Below are positions 32,284 to 44,469 of a stretch of 64,000 nt of DNA, in pieces. Source of the stretch: Diphasiastrum complanatum (taxonomy: Eukaryota; Streptophyta; Lycopodiopsida; Lycopodiales; Lycopodiaceae); assembly GCA_029204225.1 (NCBI GenBank), contig CM055103.1, forward strand, positions 42,661,104 through 42,725,103. The letters are read 5' to 3'. Every line of letters begins with the position of its first letter. The first letter of the stretch is position 1. Position numbers and translations under genes: made by a program. The notes under the pieces were generated by a model that was not told the origin of the DNA, searched no databases, and saw only the letters and a program-made list of their open reading frames with translations.

Positions 32284-32760
32284 GAGCAGGGTCAGCGCTG
32301 GAGAACCAGCTATCTATGGTGGAAATCTCCGTAGGATTACTTGTTTTTACAGTAAAATTTGAATCAGCTTTCTAGGCCAGGTCTAGCGCTGCCAATCAGG
32401 GTTTAAACTTCGATTTTGGGAGTGGAAATTCCGGATTTTGGAGCGTTTTCAAGTCAGGAAGTTTGATGCAGACCAGCGCTGTCAGAGCAGCCTCCTTCCT
32501 TGAGTTTTGAGTGGAAATCAGTGACAAATTGAGCAAGATTTGAAGCGGATTTCTACAGCAGGTCCAGCGCTGGACAGTAGGGGATAAATTTTAGAATTTA
32601 TCCTTGCATTTCAAAAGTTTTCTAGAAGTCTGAGCTTCAGACTTGCTTGTCACAGACCAGCGACCTACCAGCTGAGGTCAAATCAGAGATTCAAGCGGAT
32701 TTTTGAGTCTAAATGTGGACAAATTGAGATGCTGTCAGACCAGTGAGGGGGGATAGCAAA
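32284..32760 (+). repeat. Six diverged ~90 bp units in the Gypsy-2 leader
   Basis: A motif of the form CAG(A/G)YC(C/T)AGCGCTG recurs at about 32290, 32376, 32470, 32563, 32656 and 32737, a spacing of roughly 81-94 bp. The first four retain the palindrome AGCGCT. The last two are decayed (ccagcgacc, ccagtgagg). The units lie between the primer-binding site and gag, where packaging signals are found in retroelements. Confidence 0.65.
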
Positions 32761-32956
32761 AGTTTCAGATCTTGTTGCACATTTTCCAACCTCAAATCAG
32801 ATTGAGAAAGAAGCTGAGAAGGGTTTTTCTGTATTCTCTCTGTGGAAGTACAGTTCTCAGAAAGAGCTAAGTTTCCTTTCCCTTGTACAGTTGTAAATTA
32901 GTCTTTTAGACTTTTTTTCCTTCAGAAGTTAAGGTAGCTCTCTTTCAGTTCCGAAG

Positions 32957-35900
32957 ATGACCACTCCTCAGGGACCTGATCAACCCCCGGAGAGAGGCTT
33001 CGACGAACTTGAAACAAAAGCCTTGGCTTATATAAAAGGGAAGGAACCCATGGAAGTAGAAGAACAGGAACAGTTCGCCGAAGAACTCGACGAACTGGTT
33101 ACCAAGGAGCAGTTCCTCCAATTGGTAACAGAAGTGGATGAACTGAAGCTGGCATTAGCCAATTTCAAGTCCAGTGTGGACGACTCGTTCGCTGAACTCA
33201 AAAACTTGATTTTGAGCTCCGCGAAAGGAAGCCTTCCCTCCACTTCTCAGTTATCCCCTTCTCCACTTCCATCAGTTTCGGGTGAGACTTTACGGTCTCA
33301 CCCCAGTGTTTTTAAAGATTTAAAGCCTCCTACTTTTAATGGGGAAGAGAAGGATAGAAATGCAGATATTCTACAAACCTTCCTCAGCAAATGGAAGAAC
33401 ATTCATGCTCTTAAACAGACCCCTGACCATTTGCAAGCAATTGAGGCCAGTCTTTCCTTAGGGCCTATGGCCTATAAGTGGTGGTTAAATCTCCAGGAGA
33501 CTGGGCAGACTCCCCGGTCATGGAAAGCTTTTGAAGAAGCCTTCCTAAGAGAATTTCTACCAGAAAATGAACTGGATAGAGCCTGGGAAGCCTGGGAAAG
33601 AACAGTAATGGATAAATCCCTCATCCGATATATCTCGCAGTATCGAGAAGCAATTTTAAAGATTAAAAATATGGATGACTATCAGAAAATCAGGGGATTT
33701 GTCCGTGGCCTCAAAGATGAATATAAAGTAGAGGTCCAGAGAAACTCGCCTACTACCCTTGAGCAAGCTCTCAGATATGCTCAAATCTATGATGATTCAG
33801 TGGGTAGGAAGAGAGCGAGACAGCAACCACTTTCTGAGCAGCTTCCTCAGAAAGACTTTCAATTTAAAAAGAAATTTTTAAAAAGAAAGAAAGAAGATAA
33901 ATTTAAAGGTGAAGCTCCTCAGAAACGCCCTTCACTCATACAGCCCTTAAAACCAGATGATTTTGAGAAAGCCAAACAAGAACGTTTGTGCTTTGTGTGT
34001 ATGGGCAAGGGACACACAGTCAGACAGTGTCCCAAGGGGCCTTTCACTAAAAAAGATAAAAAAGATAAAAAACAAGTTCATCTTGTTCAGACTGTATGTT
34101 TCCCCAGTGACTCGGCAGCTTCCGAGATCAAAGTGTATCATGAAGATCATGAACACTGTTGCCAGCTGACCTCTGCAATGCTAGCGAGACCCTTCAGCTT
34201 TGGGCCGCATGACCTAGTACGTATGCATGGGAAAGTTGGTAACCAGTCAGTAAGAGTCATGGTTGATGATGGGGCAACCCATAATTTCATCAACCACACC
34301 CTGGTTAAAAAGCTTAAACTACCAGAGGTACCTAGTCAGCATAGGTACATAGTTTCATTAGCTAAGGGTGAAGATAAAAAAATATGGGAAACTATGGTAA
34401 GTAAGTTAAATCTTGGTATTCAGGGGTACCAAGATGAAATAAACTTTCAGATAATGCACCTGGATCGAACAGACATTGTTCTCGGGAGAGATTGGCTCTA
34501 CAGTTTAGGACCTTCCCTCCACAGAAACTATCAGGAGAACACCCTCAGCTTTCAGCATAAAGGCCGAGAGATCCAGTTGCATGGGGAGCATGATGTTCCC
34601 AACAGCCCTATGGTCTGCAGTTCAGAGCTCTGTCAGCTAATCGGAGACGAAGACCATCAGGTATTCTTATGTGACTTTCAGTTTATTCCTGAAGTTTCTA
34701 TTTCCAGTTCTATTCAGCAGAAAATCAGTAAATTAGAAACTTTATTGTCTAAATTTAAAGATGTTTTTCCTGAAGATTTGCCACATGGTTTACCACCTAG
34801 CAGAGAGGTAGATCATGTAATAAACCTAGTACCAGGTACAGCACCTGTTTCTAAACCTCCGTATCGGGTCAGCCGAACAGAGGATGAAGAAATAACTAGG
34901 CAATTAACAGACTATCTTGGGAAAGGCCAAATTCAGACCAGTAGTTCACCATGGGCCTCACCAGTCCTATTGGTGAAAAAGAAGGAGGGGTCTATGCGTC
35001 TTTGCGTAGATTACAGAGCCCTCAATAAAGTCACAATTAAGAATAAATACCCTATGCCTCGGGCAGACGAGTTGTTTGATCAACTCGACGGGGCTAAGTT
35101 TCTCAGCAAAATAGACCTCAGATCGGGATATCATCAAGTCCGTATAAAATCGGAAGATGTCTCGAAAACAGCTTTTAGGACTCGTCACGGTCATTATGAG
35201 TTTAAGGTGATGCCATTTGAGCTCACAAATGCTCCAGCTACCTTTATGACCTTGATGAACAGTGTCCTCAGACCATACTTGGGTAACTTTGTAGTCGTAT
35301 TTTTAGATGACATCCTCGTCTACAGCAAAACGAGGAAGGAGCATCTAAAACACCTCAGAAAGGTGTTTCGACTGCTCAGAAAGCATAAGCTTTATGCTAA
35401 ACAATCCAAGTGTGAATTCTTCGTTGAAGAAGTAGCATATTTGGGTCACATTATCTCTTCAGATGGGATTAAGATGGACCCAAATAAGGTTAAAGCCATA
35501 CTCAGTTGGCTGAGACCTCAAAATATTTTGGAACTTCAAATCTTTCTTGGTCTGGCGGGATATTACAGACGATTTGTCAAGGAATATGCTCAGATAGCAG
35601 TCCCTATGACAAATCTTCTTAAGGGGAAGGGAAAGGAGTTCATTTGGGAGTCCGCACAACAGGAGAGCTTTGATGCTCTCAAAACAGCCTTAGCTACAGC
35701 ACCAGTCTTAAAAGTCGTTGACCCCAATCAGCCATTTGTGGTCGAAACAGATGCTAGCGACTTTGCAGTAGGCGCTGTGCTAACTCAGGGTGGACGACCA
35801 GTTGCGTTCGAGAGTAAAAAACTCGAGCCAGCTCAGACTAGGTACAGTGCCTATGAAAAGGAACTCTTTTCTATAGTCCATGCCCTTAAGACTTGGAGGC

Positions 35901-37744
35901 ATTATTTGTATGGTGCCAACTTTGAGGTCCTGACAGACCATGAGAGTCTCAGATACCTTTGCAATCAACCTGAGCTTAGAGGTCGAAAAGCTCGTTGGGC
36001 AGAGTTGATGCAATAGTTTGACATGTCTATCAGATATAGGCGTGGAAAATTCAATACAGTAGCAGATGCCCTTAGCAGAATGCCTATGATAAACGAGCTG
36101 AGTTTTACTCAGATTCGTAATGAGTTACTCGAGTCCTTGAGAGGGAAATGCCAGCATGATGCATTCTTCTCTATTATCTGGAACTCAGTCCAGAATAGAC
36201 AGTTACAGACTCCAGAACCAGTTCCCGGGGCTGGTGCCAGTTCATCCAAGAATACGGCAGCTTCCGTTGAGGATGATGATGAGTCCGAGTATACGTCGTC
36301 AGATGACGTTGAGGATTTTGAGCCTGTATTACCCAAGCAAACCCCTGTGGTTGAGGGTCAGTTGACTCAAGGATTCAAATGGAAACAGTATTCCATTTAG
36401 GATGAGTACTTGCTCTATAGAGATAGAGTATGTGTCCCCAATTCAGAGGATTATAGGCAGCAGGTCCTATATGAATGTCATGACAATCCTAGCGCGGGAC
36501 ACCCAGGCATACAGAAGACCTATGAGCTTCTTCGTAGGCAATTTTTCTGGCCCAGTATGAAAAAGGACGTCCACCAGTATGTAACCAGTTGCCAGAAATG
36601 TCAAGTAAATAAAGCAGAGCGTTTAAAGGCAGGAGGGTTGTTGCATCCCTTAGAAATACCAGCTGGTAAATGGGAGAGTATCTCCATGGATTTTATAGTA
36701 GGCCTGCCTAAAACCCAAAAGGGTAATGACGCTATATGGGTCACAGTTGACCGTCTGACCAAAATGGCTCATTTTATTCCGACCAAAACAACCGTTAGAG
36801 CTCCAGAGTTAGCGAGGTTGTTTGTAGACGGGCTATTTAAATTGTACGGTCTACCTTCCATCATAGTCAGCGACCGGGACAGTAAGTTTACTGGAAATTT
36901 TTGGAGGGCAGTATTCCATCATCTCCATACTAAACTTAATATGAGTACCACCGACCATCCACAGACAGACGGTCAAACAGAAAGGGTAAATCAAGTGCTG
37001 GAGGATATGCTTCGTGCATACGTCAGCAAGAGGCAGACTAATTGGGAGGAGTATCTCTCGATATTAGAGTTTGCTTACAACAGTACCAAACATTCAGCTA
37101 CGGGATACAGCCCATTTATGCTGATGTACGGTTTTCAGCCACGCTCACCCACAGCTGTAGGGTTTAAACAAGAAAAAGTTGAAGCAGCCAAAAACTTTTT
37201 AGAAGACCTAAACCAGATGATAGAACATGCTAAGCGTAGCATTAGACAATCCCAGGATCGAGCCAGGCATTATGCAGATCCACACAGACGGGATGTGCAG
37301 TTCTCCACTGGTGAGAAAGTCTACTTGAGAGTCCCAGTTGACTCTAAAACCCTCAAATCAGGAGTGTGTGCTAAGTTGTCTCCAAGGTATTGTGGTCCCT
37401 TTACCATCAGTAGGAGACTAGGCGAGGTCACCTATGAACTAGAACTCCCACACAGCAGTAAGGTTTTTCCACTCTTTCATGTAAGTCAGTTACGAAAAGC
37501 CTTAACCAGATCAGATAATCTGGTAGGGGACAGTGTTCTAGTTCTCCCATTGGATCCTCAACAACCTCCACATGAACCAGAGGAGATTCTTGATAGTAGA
37601 GAGACGCAAACTCGTCATACTCTATACCGAGAATATCTGGTTAAGTGGAATGATCAGCCTGTTGAGAATGCCACTTGGGAAAGAGGCAGCGTCCTTCGCA
37701 AGATTTTTCCAGACTTTGTCTTAGAGGACCAAGACGGTTCTTAA
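32957..37744 (+). CDS. Gypsy-2 gag-pol polyprotein with two amber codons
   Basis: A single frame of 1,595 codons from ATG ([14 protein letters not shown]) encodes the whole element. Gag has a coiled coil (about 40-100) and a core with [12 protein letters not shown]; the zinc knuckle is at 345-358 ([14 protein letters not shown]). Protease reads DDGATHNF at 437, where D(S/T)G is expected. RT has [32 protein letters not shown] (Glu755 where Gly is usual) and FLDD at 782-785. RNase H spans about 925-1040 ([22 protein letters not shown]). TAG occurs at codons 1020 (36014) and 1148 (36398). Integrase has an HHCC finger (AGHPGIQ to CQKCQ), [19 protein letters not shown] and [12 protein letters not shown]. 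The chromodomain lies near 1550-1585 ([16 protein letters not shown]). The two stops and odd residues probably make this copy inactive. Confidence 0.93.
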
Positions 37745-37755
37745 GGGGGAGGGAG
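37743..37755 (+). promoter_or_regulatory. Polypurine tract of Gypsy-2
   Basis: aagggggagggag directly before the 3' LTR. It would prime plus-strand synthesis. It overlaps the polyprotein stop codon TAA at 37742-37744. Confidence 0.9.
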
Positions 37756-38113
37756 TGTTACGAGCTCGTAACCAGTGCCGAACCCTAGGGAACACAGATA
37801 GGTCAGATACCACAGTCAGGGTCGTGTCCAGTGTACATGACCAACAAGGCAAGACAGTGTGAGTAGTGTGCCCCAGCACGGTCCATAGCCATGGCGGGCC
37901 TAACACAGCCTAGGGACCCTGTCAGCAGGATAGGGCCCCCAGTTGGGTCCCGACGTGCAGTTGACCACGTCAGTGCCACGTGGCCGACACTTGGCAGTTG
38001 CATGCTACCAGTCCTCACACTGGGCTAGGAGGGGCTTACTCTATATCAGGGAGTAGGCAAGGTTGGGTGGATCAGTTAGTGTTTGCCCTACTGTGGTGTT
38101 AGGATCTATTACA
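37756..38113 (+). repeat. 3' LTR of Gypsy-2
   Basis: 358 bp, two differences from the 5' LTR, followed by the duplication taaac. Confidence 0.97.
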
Positions 38114-38540
38114 TAAACCTACTGAGAGGGCGCACTATTATCCCTCTGAGAGATTGGTCTCCCTAGTCTTATCCATTTAGAGTTCCTCTATGACTATAAG
38201 TTGGAGACATTGTCATTCATTATTCAACTTATGATATCTCTCTCTTTTAGTCGCCTTAAGCATTCTCTTTATCGCTTTCTAGTTCTTGCTTATGTGTTGC
38301 TTTCCCAGCTTAGCTATTGATCTGTTGTGAATCAGTTCGTAAGTATCTCCCACAGAGAGATATGAACATCAAAATCATCAAGGATAGACAAACTAGTAGA
38401 GATATTACATATAGTGACCCTAAGGCGAACCTTCCAGGATGTTGGCTCTCGAGAGGGCCTGTGCCCCACCACTTCATCACTAGCCCAATCACTCTGTTAT
38501 TATCTAGATATGTGTGTAACAGTTGCTAGCATCACTACTA
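38114..38540 (+). repeat. Gypsy LTR copy B, main part
   Basis: Contains GAGAGGGCGCACTATTATCCCTC and the strings ctctctctttta, cttgcttatgtgttg and agcttagctattgatctg. These recur in LTR copy A (29370-29902, minus) and partly in the Gypsy-1 LTR. It carries the Gypsy-2 insertion. The right border near 38540 is approximate. Confidence 0.6.
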
Positions 38541-39059
38541 CTGAAGGTAATTGGTGAAGTGGAACTAGCAGTTATTGGAGGAAAATCAATGTAGGTCACA
38601 TGCACAACCCTACATCCACATTAGCTTTTAATGTATTAAGTTTCTATTACTTTTATTATCAAGTTATGGACACAATCACGGATAAAGAATCGCACGTGGA
38701 TCAACTAGACAACAAGTGATGAGCATCAAGAAATCTCCAAATAGGAATATTGTTTGAACATCAATCACCGCAAGGAAGAAGAGTTGAAAATCTCCTATAG
38801 AGAAATCAATAGAGCCTACTACAAAGGACTCCAGAGGACTTCGGCAGCAAGCTGAATTCTTTCAAAAGGGGGGGATTAAAGAGACCATGGGGTCAACAAC
38901 AGCAACCTAGAAATCTTTGCAGACTGTGTAGAAACAGTATATGAGCCAACCATCACTGATAAACAGGTCCTATTTTTTAGGACATTTTACTCATACTCCA
39001 AGCACAGCTACAACTACAAAATAGTGTTCTACCAATTTGCTTCTCATTCTTAGTGCAAC

Positions 39060-39860
39060 TGCAGTTGTGCATCGTAATGTAACTCTTGCTCATAATTTAA
39101 AAAAAAGTGCACCTCGTTACATACTTCATTCAATCAAATGGAGATGAGCTTGAGAATCAGCTGGCCAAATTAGACATTAAGATGTATTCCAAAAGTGACC
39201 AGTTGAAGATCCAATAGCAGCTACACACCTTCATGGTAGGGCTTCTACATGTTGACGTACATATGAATCGAACATGTCAAAATAAGGCTTGATCGATCAA
39301 AGGTTAGCAAGATGTTTAAGATGTTATGATTGATCCACACCGGCTGTCACAATAGAGAGATGCTTTTCGAGGTCTCTAGCAGATGAGACTTTATCTAACT
39401 ACTTTCATAGATTCGCAAAAAGATCAGTTCTTTTCTTTGATCTTGCCAAAAACAATATTAATTCATGATCTGCGACAACATTGAGTAAAACCCTCAAGTA
39501 TGATGTTGCCTCTTTTCAATTGACATCACTATCTAAGGTCGTGTCCCTTGCAGCAACAAAAAATCAACGACATTTTGATTAGCAAACAAACAAAGCTACA
39601 GAAGCCAGAGCTATTGCAACATGACATGGCAACGTTTATCACATCAACTTCAGTTGTGCATAGAAATGATGCATCCATTCCATCAACCACATCAGTATAG
39701 CCCTACCATGTAACACCCTCTCAACTGATTTCAATAGAAACTATACTCGTGTGAAGATGGTTATATACACGAAGAACCTGTGTTTCAAGTGCAAAAGTAC
39801 TGATAATCAAGTTTAGTGTACTCAAGGTCTTAGTTTCAATGCTCCGAAGGCAAAGATGAG
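39060..39860 (+). pseudogene. Decayed gypsy gag related to Gypsy-1
   Basis: In broken frames it follows Gypsy-1 Gag: KMYSKSDQLKIQ-like sequence near 39180, MIDPHRLSQ near 39330, then VKTLKYDVASFQLTSLSKVV near 39490-39550 (Gypsy-1 has LRYDVSSFLPLTLSHAIS) and SLAATKNQRHF. A zinc-knuckle remnant (CFKCKSTDNQV, stop, C) lies near 39782-39825. It follows LTR copy B in the same orientation, so both are probably one old element, otherwise lost. It is non-functional. Confidence 0.65.
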
Positions 39861-40419
39861 TTTGTACACATATCATTGATGAGTCACCCAACATCACTAT
39901 TGTTGAAGTCCACGTTGTCATTCTTCACTTTCTCGTACTGTATAAACACGGATGATCACTGCATATTTTTGCTTTATGCTTACATGTTGCAACTTTTGGC
40001 TTGGTGGCCTACTACCTTAGCCCATCCACTTTTGCGATCAAATGCACTACATTGACATTGTACAACATACTCTTTAAGTTGCAATTGTTACTTTATTGAA
40101 ACTATATCAGCTTTTGTCATTATTTTCGATACATCTCGCTTTTATTGGGACAATGTTTTCAAATTTAGGAGTGTTATAGGCATGATACAATACATTCATA
40201 GGAACCTTTGTCGATCCTTAACAGAAGTAGAAAATAAGGGACTCTAGCTTAGTATAGTAGTGGCTCATTTGTTGGATCCCGAAGTTCTAACTCACGTGTA
40301 CTAGACGAGCAGGTCCACAGTAATACAACCTTGGAAGAGATGCTCTCTAAAGTTCATAAGACTGGTATAAACACAACAATTTTAAGTGGATGTATTTAGT
40401 TGATTGAAGTGGTTCTTTT
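39861..40419. other. Unassigned sequence
   Basis: AT-rich, no recognised domain. Confidence 0.4.
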
Positions 40420-40990
40420 GCAATTCTTTGTAGGAGGCCATCTTCAAACTAATCATCTATCTGCAAAGTATTTTGTCCCTTGGAGATACAAAACACTGGA
40501 AAAGGTATATACGCATTGCTTGCACTCATTTCTTTCGTAGACATCCACAAGCAAGAGTACCATCTTCCTTGGTACTCCGCATATTGGGCACAATTGGTAT
40601 CTCTATATCACATTTTCCTAAGGGATATCATTCTTACATTCAGCATTCTATCTATTTTGTTCATAGTATATGGTTGGGCCCATCGGGGGTCAAGTTTAAC
40701 ATCTGCAAGACATTTTCTAAAGTTGGATGCCACTAAAAGTTTGCCACTACTTTAATACCTAGACTCAGGCCTCTCAAATAGGTTGTAAATTGCCTTGGGA
40801 CAGCTTCATGTTTCCTCTCACTTGCTGCAGGTAGGATAGGTTGCTTCTGGCGATGCCTCAAGAAGACATGATATGCCTGCCAGCTATGTACCATGGGAGA
40901 GCTGAGTCAAAGAAGCATCTCATCTTCTAGTCCCCACTATACTACGAGATTAGGGAGCAATATCATTGCCACTTCAGGATCAGACACTCA
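40420..40990 (+). pseudogene. LINE-5: C-terminal ORF2 scrap of the array family
   Basis: In shifting frames it matches the C-terminal region of LINE-1 to LINE-3: SLVLRILGTIGISISHFPKG and YHSYIQHSIYFVHSIW near 40560-40680 (LINE-3 has ALDLPNGTHAYIRQQIY). LGQLHVSSHLLQVG-like sequence follows near 40795-40840 (LINE-1 has LGQLRVSSHQLAIGTG), then PTILRD near 40935. Many stops are present. No 3' hairpin or tail was found. Confidence 0.6.
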
Positions 40991-43900
40991 CACTATGTTC
41001 CTTAGTATCATGTGGAATATAGTGAACCAAAGATTTGAAACAATTTGAACATAATTCAAAATATCCGAATTTAGCTGTTTTACTTTGGAGAAAAAGTTGC
41101 TACTTATTTTTGGAGAAACAGTTGCTACTTAGAGTTGGAAAAAATCATGTTATTTAATGTTTTTGAAAATTTGGATGTTAGATCACCTGTAACTTTGACG
41201 TCATTAATATTACCAAATTAGAAATACAGATGTTAGATATATTATAGACTAAACCTGTGAAGATTCTAATTACCTTTAAATTGCTTCTACCCTATCATAT
41301 GTTCAGTCACTCAGTGATACTATTTCATCATATTTCAGCAATCCCACGACTTTTGGAAGCTAGATTCCCCAAAAAAATTGTAAAATTCCATTTCAAACTT
41401 TGTAGCAATTAGAATCGATTCCAAGAGGTTTAATCACGATCTCAATAAGTGTTTATAAAAGATTAAGTCATGTGAATCTATGAACTCAAGGATAGCACAC
41501 GTTTGTGTGCGGAGTACTCATCATCTACTTTGGATCTTTGAAGTTTGTAAAAACATTGTGCGCACTTTGGAACTAACTTTATTGTCAGACGGACCGTGGT
41601 TATCATGTTGAGTGAAGCTTTGGGAGATGCAGCACAATACGTTTACTTCAATCACAAAAATGTTTCTATTTGGGCATGTTTGGATTTCAATTGCATTTTC
41701 CAAAATTGCCTCAGAGTGCTGGTACTGATGCTTTCCAGGTTGCTGATTATACTCTACCAGCTCCATCCTCATTGTGTTTGACCAGAATGCATTGGTCATC
41801 ATAAGGTTAAGATGCTTATTAAGTAGTAACCAAGTAAAATTTAATATTGTTTTGCTACTTCAGATGCCTCCACTATTTACATGCACCCATGATAGTCAAA
41901 AACTCAAATATATGCATAGGTTCAATATGTTCTTGACAAAAAAAAAGGATAACGCAATGCAAAAAACTAAAAACCCTCTTTTGTTGGAAAATAAAGCTCA
42001 AGCTAGTCAAGCTGTAATCAGCTGTCTCTTTGGCTCAGCAGCCCAAACACAAATTTTCAACTCTTGATTGGATAACAAGCATCAAAATACAGGACCCAAA
42101 AGATCTATGAAATCAAAGTCTACAAACAGCTGTATTGTGGGTCGTTACAATCTATGCACATTGTTATGCATTTGAAGGTGCAAAAGTAAACATATCGATC
42201 GCCATAAAGTGGAACCAACCTGTTGCGAAATTGGTGCAACGAAGAGACGTTGGATGTATAGATGGAAAATAGGTTGCGCTCAAGACACCCCGAGTAAGGC
42301 TTGAAAGCCCGGAGGGACAAAATACCGCTCCCCTCATCATATCCGCAATTGAAAAGCTAATTCAAATGTGAGCCCAACAAAGAAAGCCGCATCTCAATGC
42401 TTCTTTTTCTGGCATTGCCTTGCAAAATGCAGAAGGCACTATTTCTATGTTCAAGTTCTCAATGGAGTTTCTACAAAAGATAAATTGAAGTAATGTTTTA
42501 GATCATCAAAGAAGAAGAAACACCCTCATGCATTCATTGATACAAGGCTTATAAGAGCATCGAGTAGAAGTTAATAAGTACTAAAAGGAAAAGTTTGAAC
42601 TTGATCATTTGGATGCATGATGTCATTACAAATGCAAGTCATAAATAGCAAAAACTTCATGTGCGTGTTTTTTTCTTTTCTTGCATGCATGCTCATGCTT
42701 TATATGCAAGTCATAAATGGCACAAATTTTGTTTCATGCTCTGTGTCTTGCATGCAACCCTAAGCTCTTGACCTGCGTGATGCACTAATATCATCACCAA
42801 CACCAATAATCAAATAAAATCTATCTATTTGCAATCAAAAATCATTTGGTATATGTTTTTTTATTGGTGTTGTATCTGTGCTAATGCACACACTTTGAAT
42901 CAAGGTTCAATCCTTGAGGTAAGAAGATGAAATGCTAACCATTATACTAGAGCTCCAAGACAACTAGGAATAGCTAAATTACCTTGGTCCAACCACCTTC
43001 TTTTTTTAAGAATTTCATGCTTTTCCCTCTTGTGCAGGTTTTTGGCCCTAGGGACCCAAGGTGTCCTCCACCTCGCACAATAGAGCTTCTACTTAGGTAA
43101 TCCCTAGGTGCGGGCTTTTTTTTATGGCTACTATTATTTTGTGAAGCAGCAAGAGTGTGCATGTGGGCCAAGGAATGGCGCATACGCTATGTGGTAGCCG
43201 ATCATTGGCTACGCACATGCACATTCTGGTGAACTATGCATGTGTTACGTGGAAACCACTCATTTAATGCCAACATACGAGTTCTAAAGGAATGTGTGAA
43301 TGTTGTAGAGTCACATGAAAATTTTGTTTTTGAATGTCACTCCAAAAAACAGAGAAAACATGCACACTCGTCATTATGTGGGCAATGATCTAAAAGCTTC
43401 TTCCTATAAACTCTTCGAGATAAGGGCCTCGTCCCCATTGACCCAAAATCACGGATGGGTCGTGGGTTTCCAGAATTTCAATCACAAGTCTTAGTAGGCA
43501 CTGGTTGGGTCCTCATTGACTCGTGAACCCAAGGTTGCAATTTTTTGGACACATTTCTTGACTCATTTTGCAAATCAGCAAGCCTACAATTTGCAACCAT
43601 TGCCTAAGGCAAGGTTTGTAAATCTTGGTTTTCATAAACATGTCCCTCATTTTGCAAAACTTCCATCACATTTGTTTCATCTTGAGTCAATGGGGGTACA
43701 CCCTAAGTCAAAAAAATGCACTTACATTGGGGTTTTGGCCATGGTCTTGGGTCGGGATCTACCGGGAGAGGTCTCACTAAGATTGACAGTTCTTTTCCTT
43801 TTGGGGTGGGGAGCAGGTTCAGCAGGAGCTACGTTTTCAATAGGGGGCTTGCTAACAAGGGTTGTGGATGAAGCTATCTTGCCATGTCCCAATGTTATTG

Positions 43901-44469
43901 ACTTTGAACTCTGAGATGAAAATATTGTGTCTTTTCCCTCCGCAATTGCATCCAACACTATCTTCAAACATGGTTTTAAACTCTACATGAAACACAAAAC
44001 AATCACATTGAATAATAAGAGCATCATGTTTAGTGACAAATATATTATGAGCATGGATGACATTAAGTAGATGACTGTGTTGCATATTTCAAAACAACAT
44101 ACCATTGTAATAAGAGCCTTATCGAAATATGCTCTCATGGCATCAATTTGAAGAAACAAAATGTTTCTGTCTCCAAAGCTTTGCTAGCTCTTGACCCTCT
44201 GTCTGCTAAAATCCGAAGGGTCCACCCACAGGGTGTAACCGCCAACTTAATGGTTTTAGCTGAAGACCTCGAAGACAAAGGAGAAATGTTTGCGGACAAG
44301 AGGAGCTCAACCGAAAGACTTAAGGGGACGATGGACAAAGGTAAGGACGAAGGTAAAACAGTCAGGACCAACCCGAAGACCGAACGACGCACCCGAAGAC
44401 CGAATACTTTCGGTTCTTCACACTCCAAGTATAGGAAAATCAAAGAAGTACCATAAAGTACAATCTCTT
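40991..44469. other. 3.5 kb with no convincing gene or element
   Basis: AT-rich single-copy-looking sequence. An open frame at 43516-43914 (132 codons, plus) and two overlapping opposite-strand frames at 44135-44521 show no recognisable domains. A minus-strand tRNA A-box-like string (TAGTATAATGGTTAGCA) lies at about 42937-42953. Direct repeats around aagtcataaatrgc occur near 42635-42715. The last part may belong to the Copia-3 LTR. Confidence 0.4.

Larger units (their letters stand above)
31827..38113 (+). mobile_element. Gypsy-2: young, nearly intact chromovirus
   Basis: 6,287 bp. LTRs of 358 bp each differ at two positions. The 5 bp duplication taaac is perfect on both sides (31822-31826, 38114-38118). 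Primer-binding site, leader, one long gag-pol frame, polypurine tract and both LTRs are in place. Only two in-frame TAG codons interrupt the polyprotein. This is the most recent LTR insertion in the window, and it lies inside an older gypsy LTR. Confidence 0.95.

Noticed and set aside
43516-43914. 132-codon open frame
   Set aside because: No recognisable domain, no splice or codon evidence; length is within chance for this composition.
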